Below, in pieces: positions 12,180 to 24,695 of a DNA stretch of 64,000 nt (the stretch's first letter is position 1; every line of letters starts with the position of its first letter). Below the pieces are notes generated by a model. The model was not told the DNA's origin and ran no database searches. It saw only the letters and a program-made list of their open reading frames with translations. The position numbers were made by a program, and so were the translations under genes. Source of the DNA: Aphrophora alni. Lineage: Eukaryota; Arthropoda; Insecta; Hemiptera; Aphrophoridae. The DNA is taken from contig OY740772.1 of assembly GCA_963513935.1 (NCBI GenBank), forward strand, positions 10,572,098-10,636,097, given 5' to 3'.

Positions 12180-12262
12180 TTCATAGTGCATGAACCGTTG
12201 AATATATTTGAAAAAGAATGAATGAAAAGAGTCGAAACGGCCGTCATGGAATAAATAAATGA
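12180..12262 (+). other. Hammerhead-like remnant
   Basis: GTCGAAACGGCCGTCATGG at about 12231 has the GAAAC, palindromic helix III and GTC expected downstream of a hammerhead stem II. A matching string (GTCGAAACGGCCGTTATG) is at 8694. The 5' CUGANGA core is not intact (TTGAATA at 12199). Confidence 0.35.
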
Positions 12263-12269
12263 CGGGAAA

Positions 12270-13340
12270 CAAGGATTTGTTTGACAGAAGAAACTAAGGT
12301 AAATTATATGTTTTAAAAACAATACAGATAAGCTAACACAAACGATTATGAAGGAAAATTCTTAATAGATGTAAAGAAAGTTCAAGAGCGAACAAGTCAA
12401 ACAACTGGGGTTTCAAAACGGTCCATTATTAGAAGCGAAATATATATAAAATCACGGAATTTTCAGCTATTAGTTTTCTATAAACGACAATCAAAATTAA
12501 CTGTGAAAATATAATAGATACATAGAAACTGGAACTAACAATTTATAAACCGCATGAATAAAGACATAATTTATTTCCAGTTAATAACAATCAGTGTGAA
12601 AATGATAGCTGTGACTAAGGGGGTGACTAGAGCTGTGACTAGAGTCCTGAGAAAGGGGGTGTTAGGGTTATAAAATATGTACTATTATAAATTTAGAAAA
12701 TATTAACATTAAGAATTGCAGCTAGTGAATTGATATTATTTGGTAACATTAGTTTGGGTAGGTTTTTATTTGTTTTGGGGACGGGTGAGTGTGTAGCCTA
12801 CAATATTTTTAATCTTTCATTTTTTCATTACAGTTTCAACATTTCAAGAGAATAATTCAACGAGATTCTTACTTTTTGCATGGAAAACTGGTTTTGGACC
12901 CATGGCGTCAGACAAACCTTTGATTTGCAGACTGGTAAAAGCACTTCAAGTATCAATAAACATAGAATAGTGATCTTCTGAAACAAGTAAATATATAAAA
13001 ATATTCATGTTGTGTAAATAATATACAGAGTGTCCAAAAAGTCATGGACGGGTTAGATAATTAAATCTAATTTACATTTTAAATTTTAGGATTGTGTATA
13101 AAACTATATTATCAGATAATTTTATCGTTTTGCTCTTTCAAATCAATAAACAACCGATTGAGGAATATTGACTCTGAAAAATTATTGAAATTATGGTTTT
13201 TTTTAGCTCCAAAACTGAATCTAAACTTTTAATGTAAAACTTTGAAATAATAAAATCCCTTGGAGTTATTAGATACATTGTTAAAATATTGAAAATTAAT
13301 TTTAAAAATTTTGATTATTTGATTGTGACGACTTTTCATA
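12270..13340. other. Unassigned AT-rich sequence with a mariner-type end
   Basis: TACAGAGTGTCCAAAAAGTC at 13024 resembles the outer end of mariner-type MITEs (compare 51245 and 59275). A copy of the 40-bp conserved block is at 12752-12800. No gene is seen. Confidence 0.4.
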
Positions 13341-13860
13341 TCACCATCTCGAGGTTTCATTGGTGCAGTCGGGAGAGCTCGGAATAGTTCGGGTTCCCTC
13401 GATACTAGAACGTGGGACTAGAAAATCAGGGAGTCACACGACTGCTGATCAGAGAAACCACGCAGTGATCCTTCAGATTACGTCTTGTGTTTGTCCGGTC
13501 TCATAATTAAATTTTTTGATGTTTTTTTTCAATTTTTATGGCTGACAAATTAACCATCGCTAGGGCTACCGATTCTTTGGGGGCCCTTAGTGGTTAATTG
13601 TTAGCCTAAATGTAAATTGGTGTGACGTACTTCGTGAGGCAAAGTTGAACCGAATATATAACTGGGAGGTAATTTATTCAGATTATACAGAGTAGTAATT
13701 AATTAGTAATGCGCTCATCAAAGCTGGCTTCGATCCAGTGTGAATTTGGTGTGCTAGAATTGCACAGAAATTATTGTTTTCCAATCCAAACCCAAGTGCC
13801 AAATTTAGCTACAAGGTGCTCAAACGTCACAAATAGTAAATTTTGGGTTTAATTCTTTTT
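13340..13860 (+). mobile_element. Possible LTR-retrotransposon leader remnant
   Basis: A GC-richer island. TGGTGCAGTCGGGAGAGC at 13361 starts with TGG and resembles the tRNA-Ser primer-binding site used by several insect gypsy-type elements (TGGCGCAGTCGG-type), with differences. No LTR pair, gag or pol is visible, so this is tentative. Confidence 0.3.
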
Positions 13861-15700
13861 CGCCTTTGTCCCTTAAACCTAATTATGAGTATGCTGTTTG
13901 GGTAATTTTTTAGTTGGGGATTTTTATAAATTTCGAAAATATCCCCTCCTATTTAACAAACACTAAAAATATTACAAATTTCTAAATATATTGAATAAAC
14001 TTATCTAATGATTTTATTATTTGAAAATTTTTAATAAGCTCAGATTTGGTTCTAGGAGTAAAATTATTTCAACAAATTTAGAAAGTGATTATCTCCCTAA
14101 ATGTTGGATTTTAATAAAAAGTACCAAATCGTCTTTATATGGTTTGTTGTAATAACCAAAATATAGGTTTTCATTTAAACAATTTGACTGTCAACCTCTG
14201 GGAAAACATTTTTTGGGTTGGAAAATTTGTTTGTTTTAATTAAAATTTAACCGATAAGGTGTAGCAAATTTGTTCGTTTTTGGTGTTATTTGTTTAAACG
14301 TTATTAAACCATTCCTGAACCATTGTGTAGACTCTGTATACAAGTATATATTTTTCAGTTTAATCTAAACATTTATAATGTAAATGATCGTAAAACAACA
14401 AAAGAAAAATAATTTACGTGGAAACCAAATGAGAAATAATAATCAGCTGATAAACCGACGTGAGAACTTCATTTAGTGTTTCTTTTTTTAGTGTACACTT
14501 GTTTATTGATAGCATTTCGGTATAGATGTAGTTCCTAAAAAAATTAACAATCTTAGGGTTTTTTAGGACCTTTAAACTGTTTGAAACTGCGTTTTGAAAT
14601 TTTTAGATCAATAATAAATACACATATTCAGCGAATAAAGAAACTAACCATGTTTGATCAAAATAGCTCTACCAATTTTGGATGTAGGCTTCTGCATAGA
14701 CGTCAGACAGACATTAATTAAAAAACAACAACAACTTTTATTAAGACCCGGGGACCTCAAAATGGATATATATTAAACAAATCCTTTAATTTTTTCACCC
14801 ATCATACAATATTATCTACACTACAACATGTGGTTTGTTGAACCATTTATTATATGTTTCTGAGAAATAAGTTTCATTCAAGTCAATTTCGTTTTACTTT
14901 CACTTTAATATGTTTAATGCTATAAAATAAACATATGAAAATGAATGAAATCCTTATATCTAAATGAAATCGCATACTTTAAAATATCGTGAGGCTTCAA
15001 TATGTGGATCGAACTGTTGTAGTTTTGTGGGTTCAGTTCAGATTGCGCTAGTGTGATGTTGGAACATGCAATCCTTGATTACCAGAAGTGTACTTTTAAA
15101 TGGTAGCAATAGAGCTTCTAATTTTTAAGCTTCAAACCGTACCATGTAGACGGGCAGTACGTTTAGAATATAAAATCAATACTGATATCTACATGATACC
15201 ATGTTAGTTTATTTTGTGCAGTTTGCAATCGTGCCAAAATTGAGATAAAAAAATGTACGGGCAGATAAAGTCAGCGAATCAACTTTGTAACTAATTTCTG
15301 TAATAAATATTCTAAGTTATCAACTTACCTGTTTTGTATGCACATTATTAGAGAGTTTATGAAATAGATAACTTGGTGAACTAAATTGAAGACACATATT
15401 GACAGAGTTGTGTTTGATTTATTAAATGTAGCTTTTATACTTCAAGGACAATGTAAACGTCGTACAAACACGACAATAGTTTGTAAATCAACCATTTTAT
15501 TAAAGCTATAAACTTTGAAGACAATACCTTGACTTATTAGACAATACTGTTATAAAACATAGATAATAATTTGTATCCTACAAGTTATATAAAATATGTA
15601 GTTTGTGTTTCAATCGTAAGTTACGATTTAAAATGCTCACAGTTTCTATTTTTATACACTTAACCGGCTTTTTGTACGTTTATAATGTACAATTCATAAT
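13860..15700. other. AT-rich stretch, nothing recognised
   Basis: No open frame above 60 codons, no inverted terminal repeat and no tandem array seen by eye. Confidence 0.4.
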
Positions 15701-15714
15701 CATACCAACAGTAC

Positions 15715-16305
15715 AGGCCTGACTCTTGATCCTTGCGGAGCTCCGTTCGTCATCTTCTTTTATTGTTCATTGATTTTCTACGAACGGAATTCCCCTATCC
15801 TTCAAGTGGTCAGCAATATAAAGGCTCTACGGTATAGATTTTTTTAAATTAATCAAAAGTGTTCCTCAAGCCGATAGCCACAAACTTTCTTTCCGCAGTT
15901 CCATTCTCAGTTCTTCCGGCAGCGTCTGCCACTATCTTGATTGCATCTATCGTTGATCTACCGTTTCTAAAACCAAACTGTTTCTCGGATCATACTCACT
16001 GACCAGATGTTTATCTCCTCTCTTGAATATCATATATTCCAACAGCTTCTCCATTTAGAAGATATATGGGTCATAAGAGGGAGCCAAGGAGAGTGGCTTA
16101 TCTTTTTTCCTGAAGAGAACGAGCTATTGCCTCTTCCAATCGTTAGAAAACTTGCCCTTTCTCAAGCAGCTGTTGAATGGTATCCAGGAGAAATTGTGGA
16201 TGAACTTCAGAAATTGATAACTTCATTTCGTATTACTTTTAGTCCTGGGGGCCTTGTCCAGCTTTTAGTAGTCCTTTCGGGTCATCATCGTTGAGAAAAA
16301 AAATC
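15715..16305 (-). pseudogene. R1-like non-LTR reverse transcriptase, fragment
   Basis: Read on the minus strand, three frames together give the N-terminal half of a reverse transcriptase domain. In order these are: IRNEVI; QFLLDTIQQLLEKGKFSNDW (the upstream P-x-x-L-x-x-x-x-N-x-x-L-x-x-G-x-F region); LLNGEAVGIYD / MEKLLEYMI (the C-L-L-N-x-x-G-K-x-L-E motif); QFGFRNGRSTIDAIKIVADA, an almost intact E-x-Q-F-G-F-R-x-G-R-S-T motif; and RKFVAIGLRNTFD, in place of the usual V-x-x-D-V-x-N-A-F. A QGSRVRPVLW-like end corresponds to P-Q-G-S-V-L-G-P-x-L-W. The catalytic FADD region is missing. Several frameshifts and stops show it is dead. The pattern fits R1/R2-related LINEs of arthropods, which normally encode an apurinic endonuclease and RT in a roughly 1000-residue ORF2. 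Confidence 0.8.
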
Positions 16306-16309
16306 TTTC

Positions 16310-17533
16310 GGAACCAATCTAGGCTTAAACTTGATCAGATACGCATCTGTGTAGGAAAGAAAACTGCATGATAGATGAGCCGTTCTCGAGTTGTGTAAGG
16401 ATACGTTGTGGTTTTTAAATGTATAAATTAAAAACAACTAAATATTAATTTTATTTCTAAAATTATTACGCCGGTTTAAAAAACTTAAAAAAAGAAGCTA
16501 ACATACCAAGGTTAATACAAGGTTACTTATCAGTTGGATGATATAAATCAGCTGTTACTGCAACATGTGATAACCGAGTGTGTATGCCTACTACTGCTTT
16601 AGTGGTAAATGTTGTGCATTTACGTATTAAATATCCAAATCATTTACTACTTCCCACTCTTTGATTACCAACTAAACTCTAAAGAACAATAATATACTTA
16701 CTATATGTGCATTTCCAATTAGAAATAAAATTTACCAAGTTATAATATATAATATATATTAACAAATGAGTTTTTAATTATTCAAAAGTTGAGTAAAGAT
16801 TGGTTCAACATCTAGTCAGCTGTGGTGGACCAAGTTGAGATTTAACGAAAGTTTTGTTTTAGTTAAAGTGCTGGGTTTGAGAACAGCTGATATATTAACA
16901 CGTTTATTAAATTTTGAATCTGCAGTCAGCTGTTACACGAATATTAAATAGCGAAGATTATCAAACTCAGTTTGTATTTATGGTATTCTGCAACACATGC
17001 AGGTATTATAATCTGGCTTCCCCGAGATTACGTATCAGGCGTTTGATAAGATGTCTACCCCTCCATCCTTATCCAGTTTGGAGGGGTATTCTAAACCACA
17101 GAGCATGAAGACTGCATTCAGTTCATGTTCGTGCTTGAGGCTATTAATGTTTTGCGGTTAAGTTTATTAATTTTATTGAAGGACCAAAATTTGGAATGCC
17201 CAGCTAGGTCTAAGGTGTTTGGGTAGGACGACCCCTAGGCGAGTTTGTTTCGACTCGCACCTGTAAAATTCTAAACTTTTTCGCGTGTAAATTGATGTAA
17301 GATGATGGTCGCATTGGAATAAAACGTGCAATGCCCAATTAGGTTAATTATATAAACCACGTACGTCCTTATTTTTATTATTAGATATAAATAATTCGTC
17401 AATAGTGGCTTGCCAAATGAGAAAGAACGGAACTGGAATATTTGCTTGCGCCTGTCCTGGCAGGGGATAAGAAATCATTGAAGGACTATTCACGGGAGTG
17501 CTAATAGAATAATTGTCTTTAATAAGCAGAACT
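16310..17533. other. Unassigned sequence; moderate GC at 17030-17530
   Basis: No domain is recognised. The 64-codon frame at 16914-17108 is not supported. The area immediately left of the Merlin insertion is slightly GC-richer and may be another old element. Confidence 0.35.
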
Positions 17534-18179
17534 AGAACGCTGGGTCTTTTTTAGAAGAGGGCCGCCACTATTAAAATTTCCCCTACACAGCGAACCTTAC
17601 TGGGATGCATATAGACGGAAATATCCTCAGGTACGATGGTCAAGCTTATCTTATCAACCGTTATCTTATCGCGCGACGTAACAGACGGACTGCCGCTGCC
17701 CCCGTTGCACTGGTCAGTCGAGCTCGAGTATTTACTTAATCATGTCGCTATTATTGTTAGCTCGGAAAATCAATAGTAAAGAAAGTGCAGTAAAGTTTTT
17801 ACAAAATAAACACATATTGCATAGTGTGCGGAAGTGTTCGGAAGGACATGACATGTCTCTTCAGTTGACTGAGACCAAGGATCGTTGGAGATGTCATGTT
17901 CGACAGTGTCGCAGTAGTATTGGACTGAGGAAAGGTACGTGGCTGGAGAATTCTAAAATACCGCTGGATACCTTTATTTTATTCGTTTTCTCTTGGGCGG
18001 AAGAATATGCTACAACGAAGTTTTGTGTGAAAGAACTTAATTTGCTGTATCAGGTAAATAATATGTGTACCCATATTTATCATAACATAACCTAACCTAA
18101 CTCCGCAGAGCGCTGTACAGCGTTGTGTAGGGGAAATTTTAATAGTGGCGGCCCTCTTCTAAAAAAGACCCAGAACGCT
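17534..18179 (+). mobile_element. Merlin DNA transposon, internally deleted, with 8-bp TSD
   Basis: The element proper is 17542-18171 (630 bp). Ends are GGGTCTTTTTTAGAAGAGGG and its complement. The TIRs are nearly identical over about 47 bp, reaching CCCCTACACA. The 8-bp direct repeat AGAACGCT lies at 17534-17541 and 18172-18179. An 8-9-bp duplication is diagnostic for Merlin/IS1016-type transposons. The element is too short for a full transposase. It keeps only the first coding exon and ends with a short TAACC block before the right TIR. Confidence 0.88.
17742..18095 (+). pseudogene. Merlin transposase N-terminal exon
   Basis: An open frame of 117 codons starting MSLLLLARKINSKESAVKFL. It contains the zinc-ribbon-like segment CSEGHDMSLQLTETKDRWRC, then VRQCRSSIGLRKGTWLENSK. 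These match the N-terminal region of Merlin (ISXO2-like, IS1016-related) transposases: C-x2-GH, W-R-C, C-R-x-x-I-G-x-R-x-G-T-W-F-x-x-S. The real coding part probably ends near residue 104 (NLLYQ). After that the sequence CAG/GTAAATAAT looks like a splice donor and the frame runs into unrelated residues. The catalytic DDE core is absent because of an internal deletion, so the peptide could at most bind DNA. The surrounding TIRs and target duplication confirm the assignment. Confidence 0.8.
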
Positions 18180-20320
18180 TCATATGGTAGAAGATCAAAC
18201 TAGCGAGGTTTATGCGCGGCAATAGTTTGGGGAAGAAACAACAAAACAATTCTCATTTACATCTTTTATAGCGAACTTTAAAAATTATCTTTTACGACCC
18301 CAATTATTTGTGTCTTACCCCGGTTTTCCCAAAAACTAACTAGAGTAAAATTCTGAAATCTAATTTTTTACAATTTGTGAGGTAAAATTGCATATAAAAC
18401 CACTAAATTTGCTACTTAATTTGGGTCCCAGAGATATCAGAATGACTGAATATTACCGGAAGATTAAAAATCGGTGATAAATCTTTCGCAAGCCGTAACT
18501 AGCTACCAAAGCTACTTAGGACATATGTTTATATGAAGTTTTTTTTTGTCTGTAGAATGAGCTCAGAAAACGCACTTCGTAAATCACCCAGTATAACTTT
18601 AAGTTACGTGTGTTTAACTTTGTATATGCGTGACTTTGTATTCAATTACGTCAGTTGCTGCATGGAGTTGGAGTCATAAAATATAAGATTTATTCTGTTA
18701 TCTGGTTGTGCGTTATTTACTGTAATAATGTTAAATTATGTGTTTTTATTTCATATTCTGTTCTGTTGCTTGGTAACAGTGTTTTATTTATAAAGTTATT
18801 TTGAAAATTGTAAATTTATAACTGAATCACGGCTTTAATGAAGATTTAAAGGTAATGATAAGAATGTATGGTTTTTAACAAGAACGTATTGTTTGAATTA
18901 GTTCAACCCGTTGCTTCATTTTGTAATAAATTCGTTGAAAATGAAAGATCTTCCAGTATACTTTTGACATTAATCAGAGATATTTTGTCTATTTTTTTGT
19001 ATGATTAAAAATTTGTTGGCCGTTACTTTATGTGAACATTAGAAAAATGTGATTTTATAAAAATTGGCTCTAATAATTAAATTTTTTAAAGTGTATGCTC
19101 CAAAGATTAAAAAAAAATTCTCCATCCCACAAAAAAATTCTGGTTCGTGAGTTTTAGGTTCTATTGATTTCATTCAAATGTGTAGATAAATAACTTAAAT
19201 TTGTGGACAAAATTTTAAGTAAAAAAATTACGATTTTGGAATAATCGTTCAAACCAAAAAAAATTGTTTTAAATTAGATATCATTTACTCCGTAGACACG
19301 TTTAAGACATATGCGATGCAAGCTAAGGTCTTCTTTAAATATCATCCAGATTTTATTATCAATTTTTGAGATTGATAACTACCGCACGAGTTGTAATTGT
19401 GTAACGCATAGTTTTGGTAGGTTTTAATTTGGTTTTGGGGATGGGTGAGTGAGAAAGTTTGTGAAATGTTTTGTAACGTTTATTTTTTGTGTTCGTGTTA
19501 AATTCAATTCAACAATTATTATAAAACGTTTCTCTCATTTATTTAATAATTATCAAATGTTTCATAGTGAAATAATATAGATATTAAAAGGTAACTAGGG
19601 CAAACCTGAAATTGTCTTGAATTATTGAAGCTATTTTTTGGGGGGTTGTTGTATTTTTATTATCTGTTGAATTATTCAATTCACCCCCTTTTATAAACTC
19701 GTGAAACATTCATCAATTCTGGATTTTCATTTATTAGGCGCGGGTATGTTGCGCCTACCTAAACAAAGTTATGCAATTTAAGTTCCACTTGTGTATTGTA
19801 GGTCGTCTTTACGGCATCGTAGACGATCATGAATCATGTTTTGCTCTTAGAGCCTAACAGTGTAGCTATAGAACTTCTGAAAAGTAGATGTGTCGCTTTT
19901 AGTTTCTAATCGTGCTTATTGTTTTATAATAAGTGGTTAATTTTAATTTGGTGGGGTCTGGTGACTGGACAAATATACATTAATAAGTGCACTCGTACGA
20001 ATTTATCGTAAATATATAATTTCTGGCCAAGTTTTTTGTTTTAAATATGGAGCTCATCTTCATCTGACTGTATTGACCATTAGGTTCGTATAGAGATTGT
20101 AACTAAATATAATCTATTCTCAGATGAACGATCTGACCTGTGTTAGTACTGTCGAACTAGCACACTTACAATTATTATTTATCGGTTTATTAATTAAGCA
20201 TTAGAATCTCTTCCCCGGCAACGCAAAAACATTATTTAAAAAAATACGTATATTATTAAAGCCAAAAACATAGTCTATTAATATTTTTTATTGTACTAGA
20301 TATTAAACATTTTGCAACTT
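18180..20320. other. Unassigned AT-rich sequence
   Basis: Contains the 40-bp conserved block at 19412-19460. A segment at 19735-19900 shares phrases (CTACCTAA-CA-AGTT, AAGTTCCACT) with 26255-26345, suggesting an old dispersed repeat. No gene is seen. Confidence 0.35.
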
Positions 20321-20329
20321 TTCGCAAAG

Positions 20330-20490
20330 TTATGTTTAGAGAAAATAATGCAAATCATGATATCGAAAGTGAAGGACAAATTGGAAATTCGCGTGATTTA
20401 GTTTGCTAGGTAATCACGAAGACTGTAGTTGCTTTTGTAACGAAGTCTTGAGGTTAATTTAATTTTAAAACATTTAAAAGAAACCTTATG
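20330..20490 (+). repeat. Dispersed repeat, pair with 38100-38290
   Basis: AATCATGATATCGAAAGTGA and AAATTGGAAATTCGCGTGAT occur in the same order at 38117 and 38162. The second copy has about 20 extra bases between them. Family unknown. Confidence 0.6.
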
Positions 20491-21552
20491 TCACTGAACT
20501 GGTCTGTGTTATTGACTACAAAGGGAAAAGGGTTATTTATATGACAGATTAATTAATATGCGACTGATAATTGAGTTGAAACTTTCAAATGAATTTTATA
20601 ATAACGTCACAAATTAACAACAAAAAGAAAACCATCGTACCACGTGATCAGTGTATAGGGTTTATTGCATTATTAAATGTGAAGCAATGGTGTATTCTTG
20701 TACGGGGACTACGTCACCAGACTATGTTGTATACAGTTGCAATAGGGTAACAGGATATTATATTGGTTAACTCGGAGAACAAGGCTACAGGCTTTTTGGT
20801 CCACAACATGGATATCTGTTTATTGTTTTCTTTTACGTTCATTATTTCATGAGCTGTTCACCTTTGAAATTCACTCCCCCCCATTGTTTTGGTTATTGGT
20901 CAACATTTGCCATTACTGTATTTCAATTTACAGAATGATTGAAACAGAAGTAACACAAAACTTTAATAGTTGACCTCAGGATTTTTTTGACATAACGACA
21001 GGTGTACTACCAAATTTTGCGTTTCACCAGCCATTTTTTGATTATAGCAGTCAACTCTAAATTTTCTTGTAGAAACCCCTATTTTTTATTGCAGTTTTGG
21101 ATTATTATGAAGACTTTTTTAATCGTGAGTTCTTTTATAAGCTCTCAAAGTTGAGAAAGTACAAACTTTAAGGCGTTTCCACAGGTCCATTTTCCGTACC
21201 TAATACTGTTTAACAGAATTTAAAATTGAAACATGGATAGACTGGTAATGTATACAAAACATCAAACGTTTGAAAAGCAACATTTCGCGCTCTCGTGATA
21301 GGATTAAAATAATGGCTACATTTTTGAGAAATTATTATTTTTCTGGGTAAAAATATTGTCGGCAGATAATTTTTTAAAGGAATTCATTAAATGGAAGTGG
21401 ATTAAAATGCGTCTTAAAAATTTCTCAACATTAGATTTTGTGTTCAATTTCTAGTAATTGTGTAGAGCACCTACTGGGTCACACCAGTTATTAATTATTA
21501 CTGGATGTATTAGACATTGTGAATAAGATATTATAGCTGAAACACGTGTATT

Positions 21553-22153
21553 AACAGTGCTTAATAATACAATTTGTAGAGGGAAATTAGAATATAAAAA
21601 TGTCGTAATTGGGAAGTTGAATGTTTTTCTTTTTATACATGCAACTCAGTGGGAAACCAAAAAAAAAAAATGAGCAAATTAAACTGGGAGCTTCGCTAGA
21701 AAAGTGGATCGCTCCACTATTTTTTTTAAATATCTCCGGTTTTATGGGTCGTGGAAATATATTAAAAAAATGAAAATACTCGAAAGTGAAGAGACTATCG
21801 AAATGGTAGGGTAATGGTAACATTAAGAGTACTACAGTACTACCTATTCTCAAAAAAATCGAATTTCTGAATTTAAGTTTTTTCCACTAATAATTCAAGA
21901 AATGGGGTAAAAATTATCAGATTTTGACGAAAATTGAACAAAATATGTATATTTACATATGTGTATTTATACTAGAAATCGGTGGTCAAATTTGAAATTA
22001 TTTTTACGGCCACAGTTAGCTATTTAGAAAAATATTTAAAGCATTACAATTTATTGAGAAATGTAGAGTATACATTTTTTTAAATTGTCAGTTTATTTAC
22101 CTACTTTATAGTGAACATATTATGCAAAAATTTGTTTATGAAGGTAAAGTATC

Positions 22154-22221
<68 letters not shown>

Positions 22222-23090
22222 GGAATTTTTAATCTTACCTAATATAACCAGATTTGTGTAAAAAATTTATTTAAATGCCATTTTCAGTCAAATAAACTAA
22301 TTTTGAACGAAATGTTGGAATTTCATAAATAGGCGATGTCGTTGTCTAGATAAGGCCCCGATTTATTGTAAAAAATGAGAAAATAGTAAAATGACAAAAT
22401 TTATGCTTTTCACCCGGATTTATAAATTCTTGCATATCTTTCCTAGAAAGTAGGTAAAAGAAAAAAAATGAAAATTACAAGGAGTACTCTATGACCACTT
22501 CTTATTAAATTACACTGCTTTAAATTTTTTCGACAATGGCCAACTGTGGCCGTAAAAATGAATATTTTTCTTTGCAAATTTGACCAACAGTTTTTAGTGT
22601 AAAGTCACATACATTTTTGTGAAGATCCGATGATTTTTACCCAAAAAATCATCCTGGGTATTTATTTATTTATTTTTGCATTATAAAAGAGAAAAGAAAT
22701 CCTAAATCTAGAAATTCGAATTTTTTTAAGGTTATAAAGTACTCTTAATGTTACTTTACCGCACCATTTTGATAGTCACTTCGTTTTAGAGTATTTTAAT
22801 TTTTTTTTCTACGACCCCAAAGAGCCGGAGGTATTTAAAAATTAGTGTAACGATGCACATAACATGCATACAAAATACACTTATATGCACTTTTCTAGCG
22901 AATCTCTAGTCCGATTTTGCTAAGTTGTTTGGTTTCCCACTTAGTTGCATGTACAAAAAATAAAATAAAAAATAATAATAAAAAAATAAATAAAGAAAAA
23001 ACATCAAATTCCCAGTTATATCACTTCTCATCGATTTTTTGGACTAATTTCCCTCTACTAAATTTGTCCTTAATTCACAAAGTGTTTAAC
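21553..23090. mobile_element. Foldback transposon with approximately 600-bp diverged inverted arms
   Basis: Outer ends AATTTGTAGAGGGAAATTAG (21571) and CTAATTTCCCTCTACTAAATT (about 23044) are inverted. Complementarity continues inward through GGTTTCCCAC, TTACGGCCACAGTT and TTTACCTACTTT to the central (TA)n tract at 22157-22214. No coding frame survives. The inner part of the right arm has a second copy at 46431-46830. Class is probably a non-autonomous DNA transposon. Confidence 0.7.
22157..22214. repeat. (TA)n microsatellite at foldback centre
   Basis: About 28 TA units at the symmetry centre of the foldback element. The related copy at 46431 also begins at a (TA)n tract, so the tract seems to be part of the family or its preferred break point. 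Confidence 0.9.
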
Positions 23091-23099
23091 AAAATTTAC

Positions 23100-23920
23100 A
23101 TAAAAATAAGGAATATAGTATAAATTGTGCAATATCAAAGAAATATCATTAAGTATGCGTAAAAAATTAAAAAACGATGATCAATTGACATGTATTTTCG
23201 TAGTTCCTTCTTACATGGAAGCTGCACGAGTCTGGTTACAACCGCCAGTCCTGCATATATTAATGCCAAGATTGAGATCGGCAAACGAGCGAATAGATCA
23301 ATTCTACTCCAGTTTCGTCAACGTATCTCCTACAGGACGAGTATTTTCCTTAAAAAACTGAGTTGAAGGACAAAGACTTGCTATGCCATATGATTTATAT
23401 ACCAAATACGCAGTGTCAACTTAAACTGAAATTGAAATCATCACAACTATCAGAATAAAATTACGCTCCCAGAATGGGGGGGAGGGGGAGGGTTATGTAA
23501 TTAAAAACTTTAGAAACATTTTAAGGTTTTTTTTCATGTTTCATACTAACGCATGTACTCCTAAATTTTAAGTTTTTACTATTGTTTTATAAATAACAAG
23601 AGCTTTTCCCAACTCGTCTATTTATTATAGTTTAGTTTTAAATATGAAGTTGTACGTAAATTGTTTTAAAATCGAGTTTATCCGAAACGTGTGTCAATGC
23701 TAGGACTGGCACAACGTTTCACTTTAACGTTTACAATTTTATTTAAATTTAAACAGAAATAGTGTCGTTTAACTTTCTTTGAATAGATGCGAACCAAATA
23801 GAGTTTAATAATTCCGTTTAAAATTAAATCCCTAATTGTGAAGGTAAATTTTTATTTTGAATATACAGTACATAACAAGTGAATAAAGCTGAAACATATT
23901 CCCCCCTACTTCTCCGGTAT
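23100..23920. other. Unassigned; 78-codon frame of unknown nature
   Basis: An open frame at 23125-23361 (YMEAARVWLQPPVLHILMPR, then LRSANERIDQFYSSF) matches no family I know. Its composition is plausible for protein, but it lacks context, so I do not call a gene. The rest is AT-rich with G-rich patches near 23474. Confidence 0.3.
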
Positions 23921-23924
23921 GTTT

Positions 23925-24410
23925 TTCTTTGTTGCATAACCATAGATATAAAGAAAAAATCAATTCAACAATCAGTTTTGTGGAAATTTAATAACAATTG
24001 AAGAACCATTTGTCTGCAGGGTTTCCATTGAGAGGATTACAGATTTGATGAGGGTATAAATGCAAATATATAATGAAAACTGCTGGTAATTAGCGATTTA
24101 GTGTACTATTATTTCTTTAATTGAGCGGAAATATATTGTTTGATGCCACTAGGCTACTGGAGTAATCTTCATGAACGTCATAATTTTCCGCACGAAGTTG
24201 TCTCCAGATATTGTCCGCCTCTGTCAAAGTTGCTAGAATCTACTTCCTCTCCTGATCTTTGGAATTACATTTGAAGATTCTCTGCAGTTTCCCTTTGCAG
24301 GACGCAGGATATATCTCCTGAACAGCAGCGGTTTGCAGTGAATACACCCACCTTGAGTATTTTCCCCCAAGTGACAGCGCCTTGTAAAGAAAACTACAAT
24401 CTTCCTGTTA
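23925..24410 (+). repeat. Dispersed repeat family Y, copy 1
   Basis: Shares ordered blocks with 28870-29360: AACCATAG, GGGTTTCC, TTCTGCAG-TTCCCTTTGCA (24273 versus 29227) and CCTTGTAAAGAA / CCTGTAAAGAA. A partial copy is likely at 25650-25740. Identity is about 65-70% by eye. Short frames across the second copy are not convincing genes. Confidence 0.5.
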
Positions 24411-24542
24411 TGAAATAAATATTAGGATTAGAATAGATAGCTAAGTTACATTTTTGTTCCAAGTCACGTAGAAAACTGTTACCATAGCATAAGCAATAAT
24501 TTGCGATAAGATAGTTAAGAAAGTTTGCAACCAATCAAACGC

Positions 24543-24695
24543 ATTATATATAACCAAGGCTTGGGGGGAAGGCAGCTAGCGGACGGATGCGGGTCGTAAG
24601 ACTGCCGTTAGACTGTCGAACGTTGCCAGTGTGCCATCTACGTCATTGGGTTCTTCAGGAAAACACGAAGGACAACAGTGCAAGTAAGGTTAGGA
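24543..24695 (+). promoter_or_regulatory. Possible TATA promoter and 5' leader
   Basis: TATATATAACC at 24546 is followed by a GC-rich leader unlike its surroundings (CTAGCGGACGGATGCGGGTC) and by CAAGTAAGG, a possible splice donor, at about 24681. This could be the start of a transcript or the 5' end of an old retroelement. No downstream exon is recognised. Confidence 0.2.
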
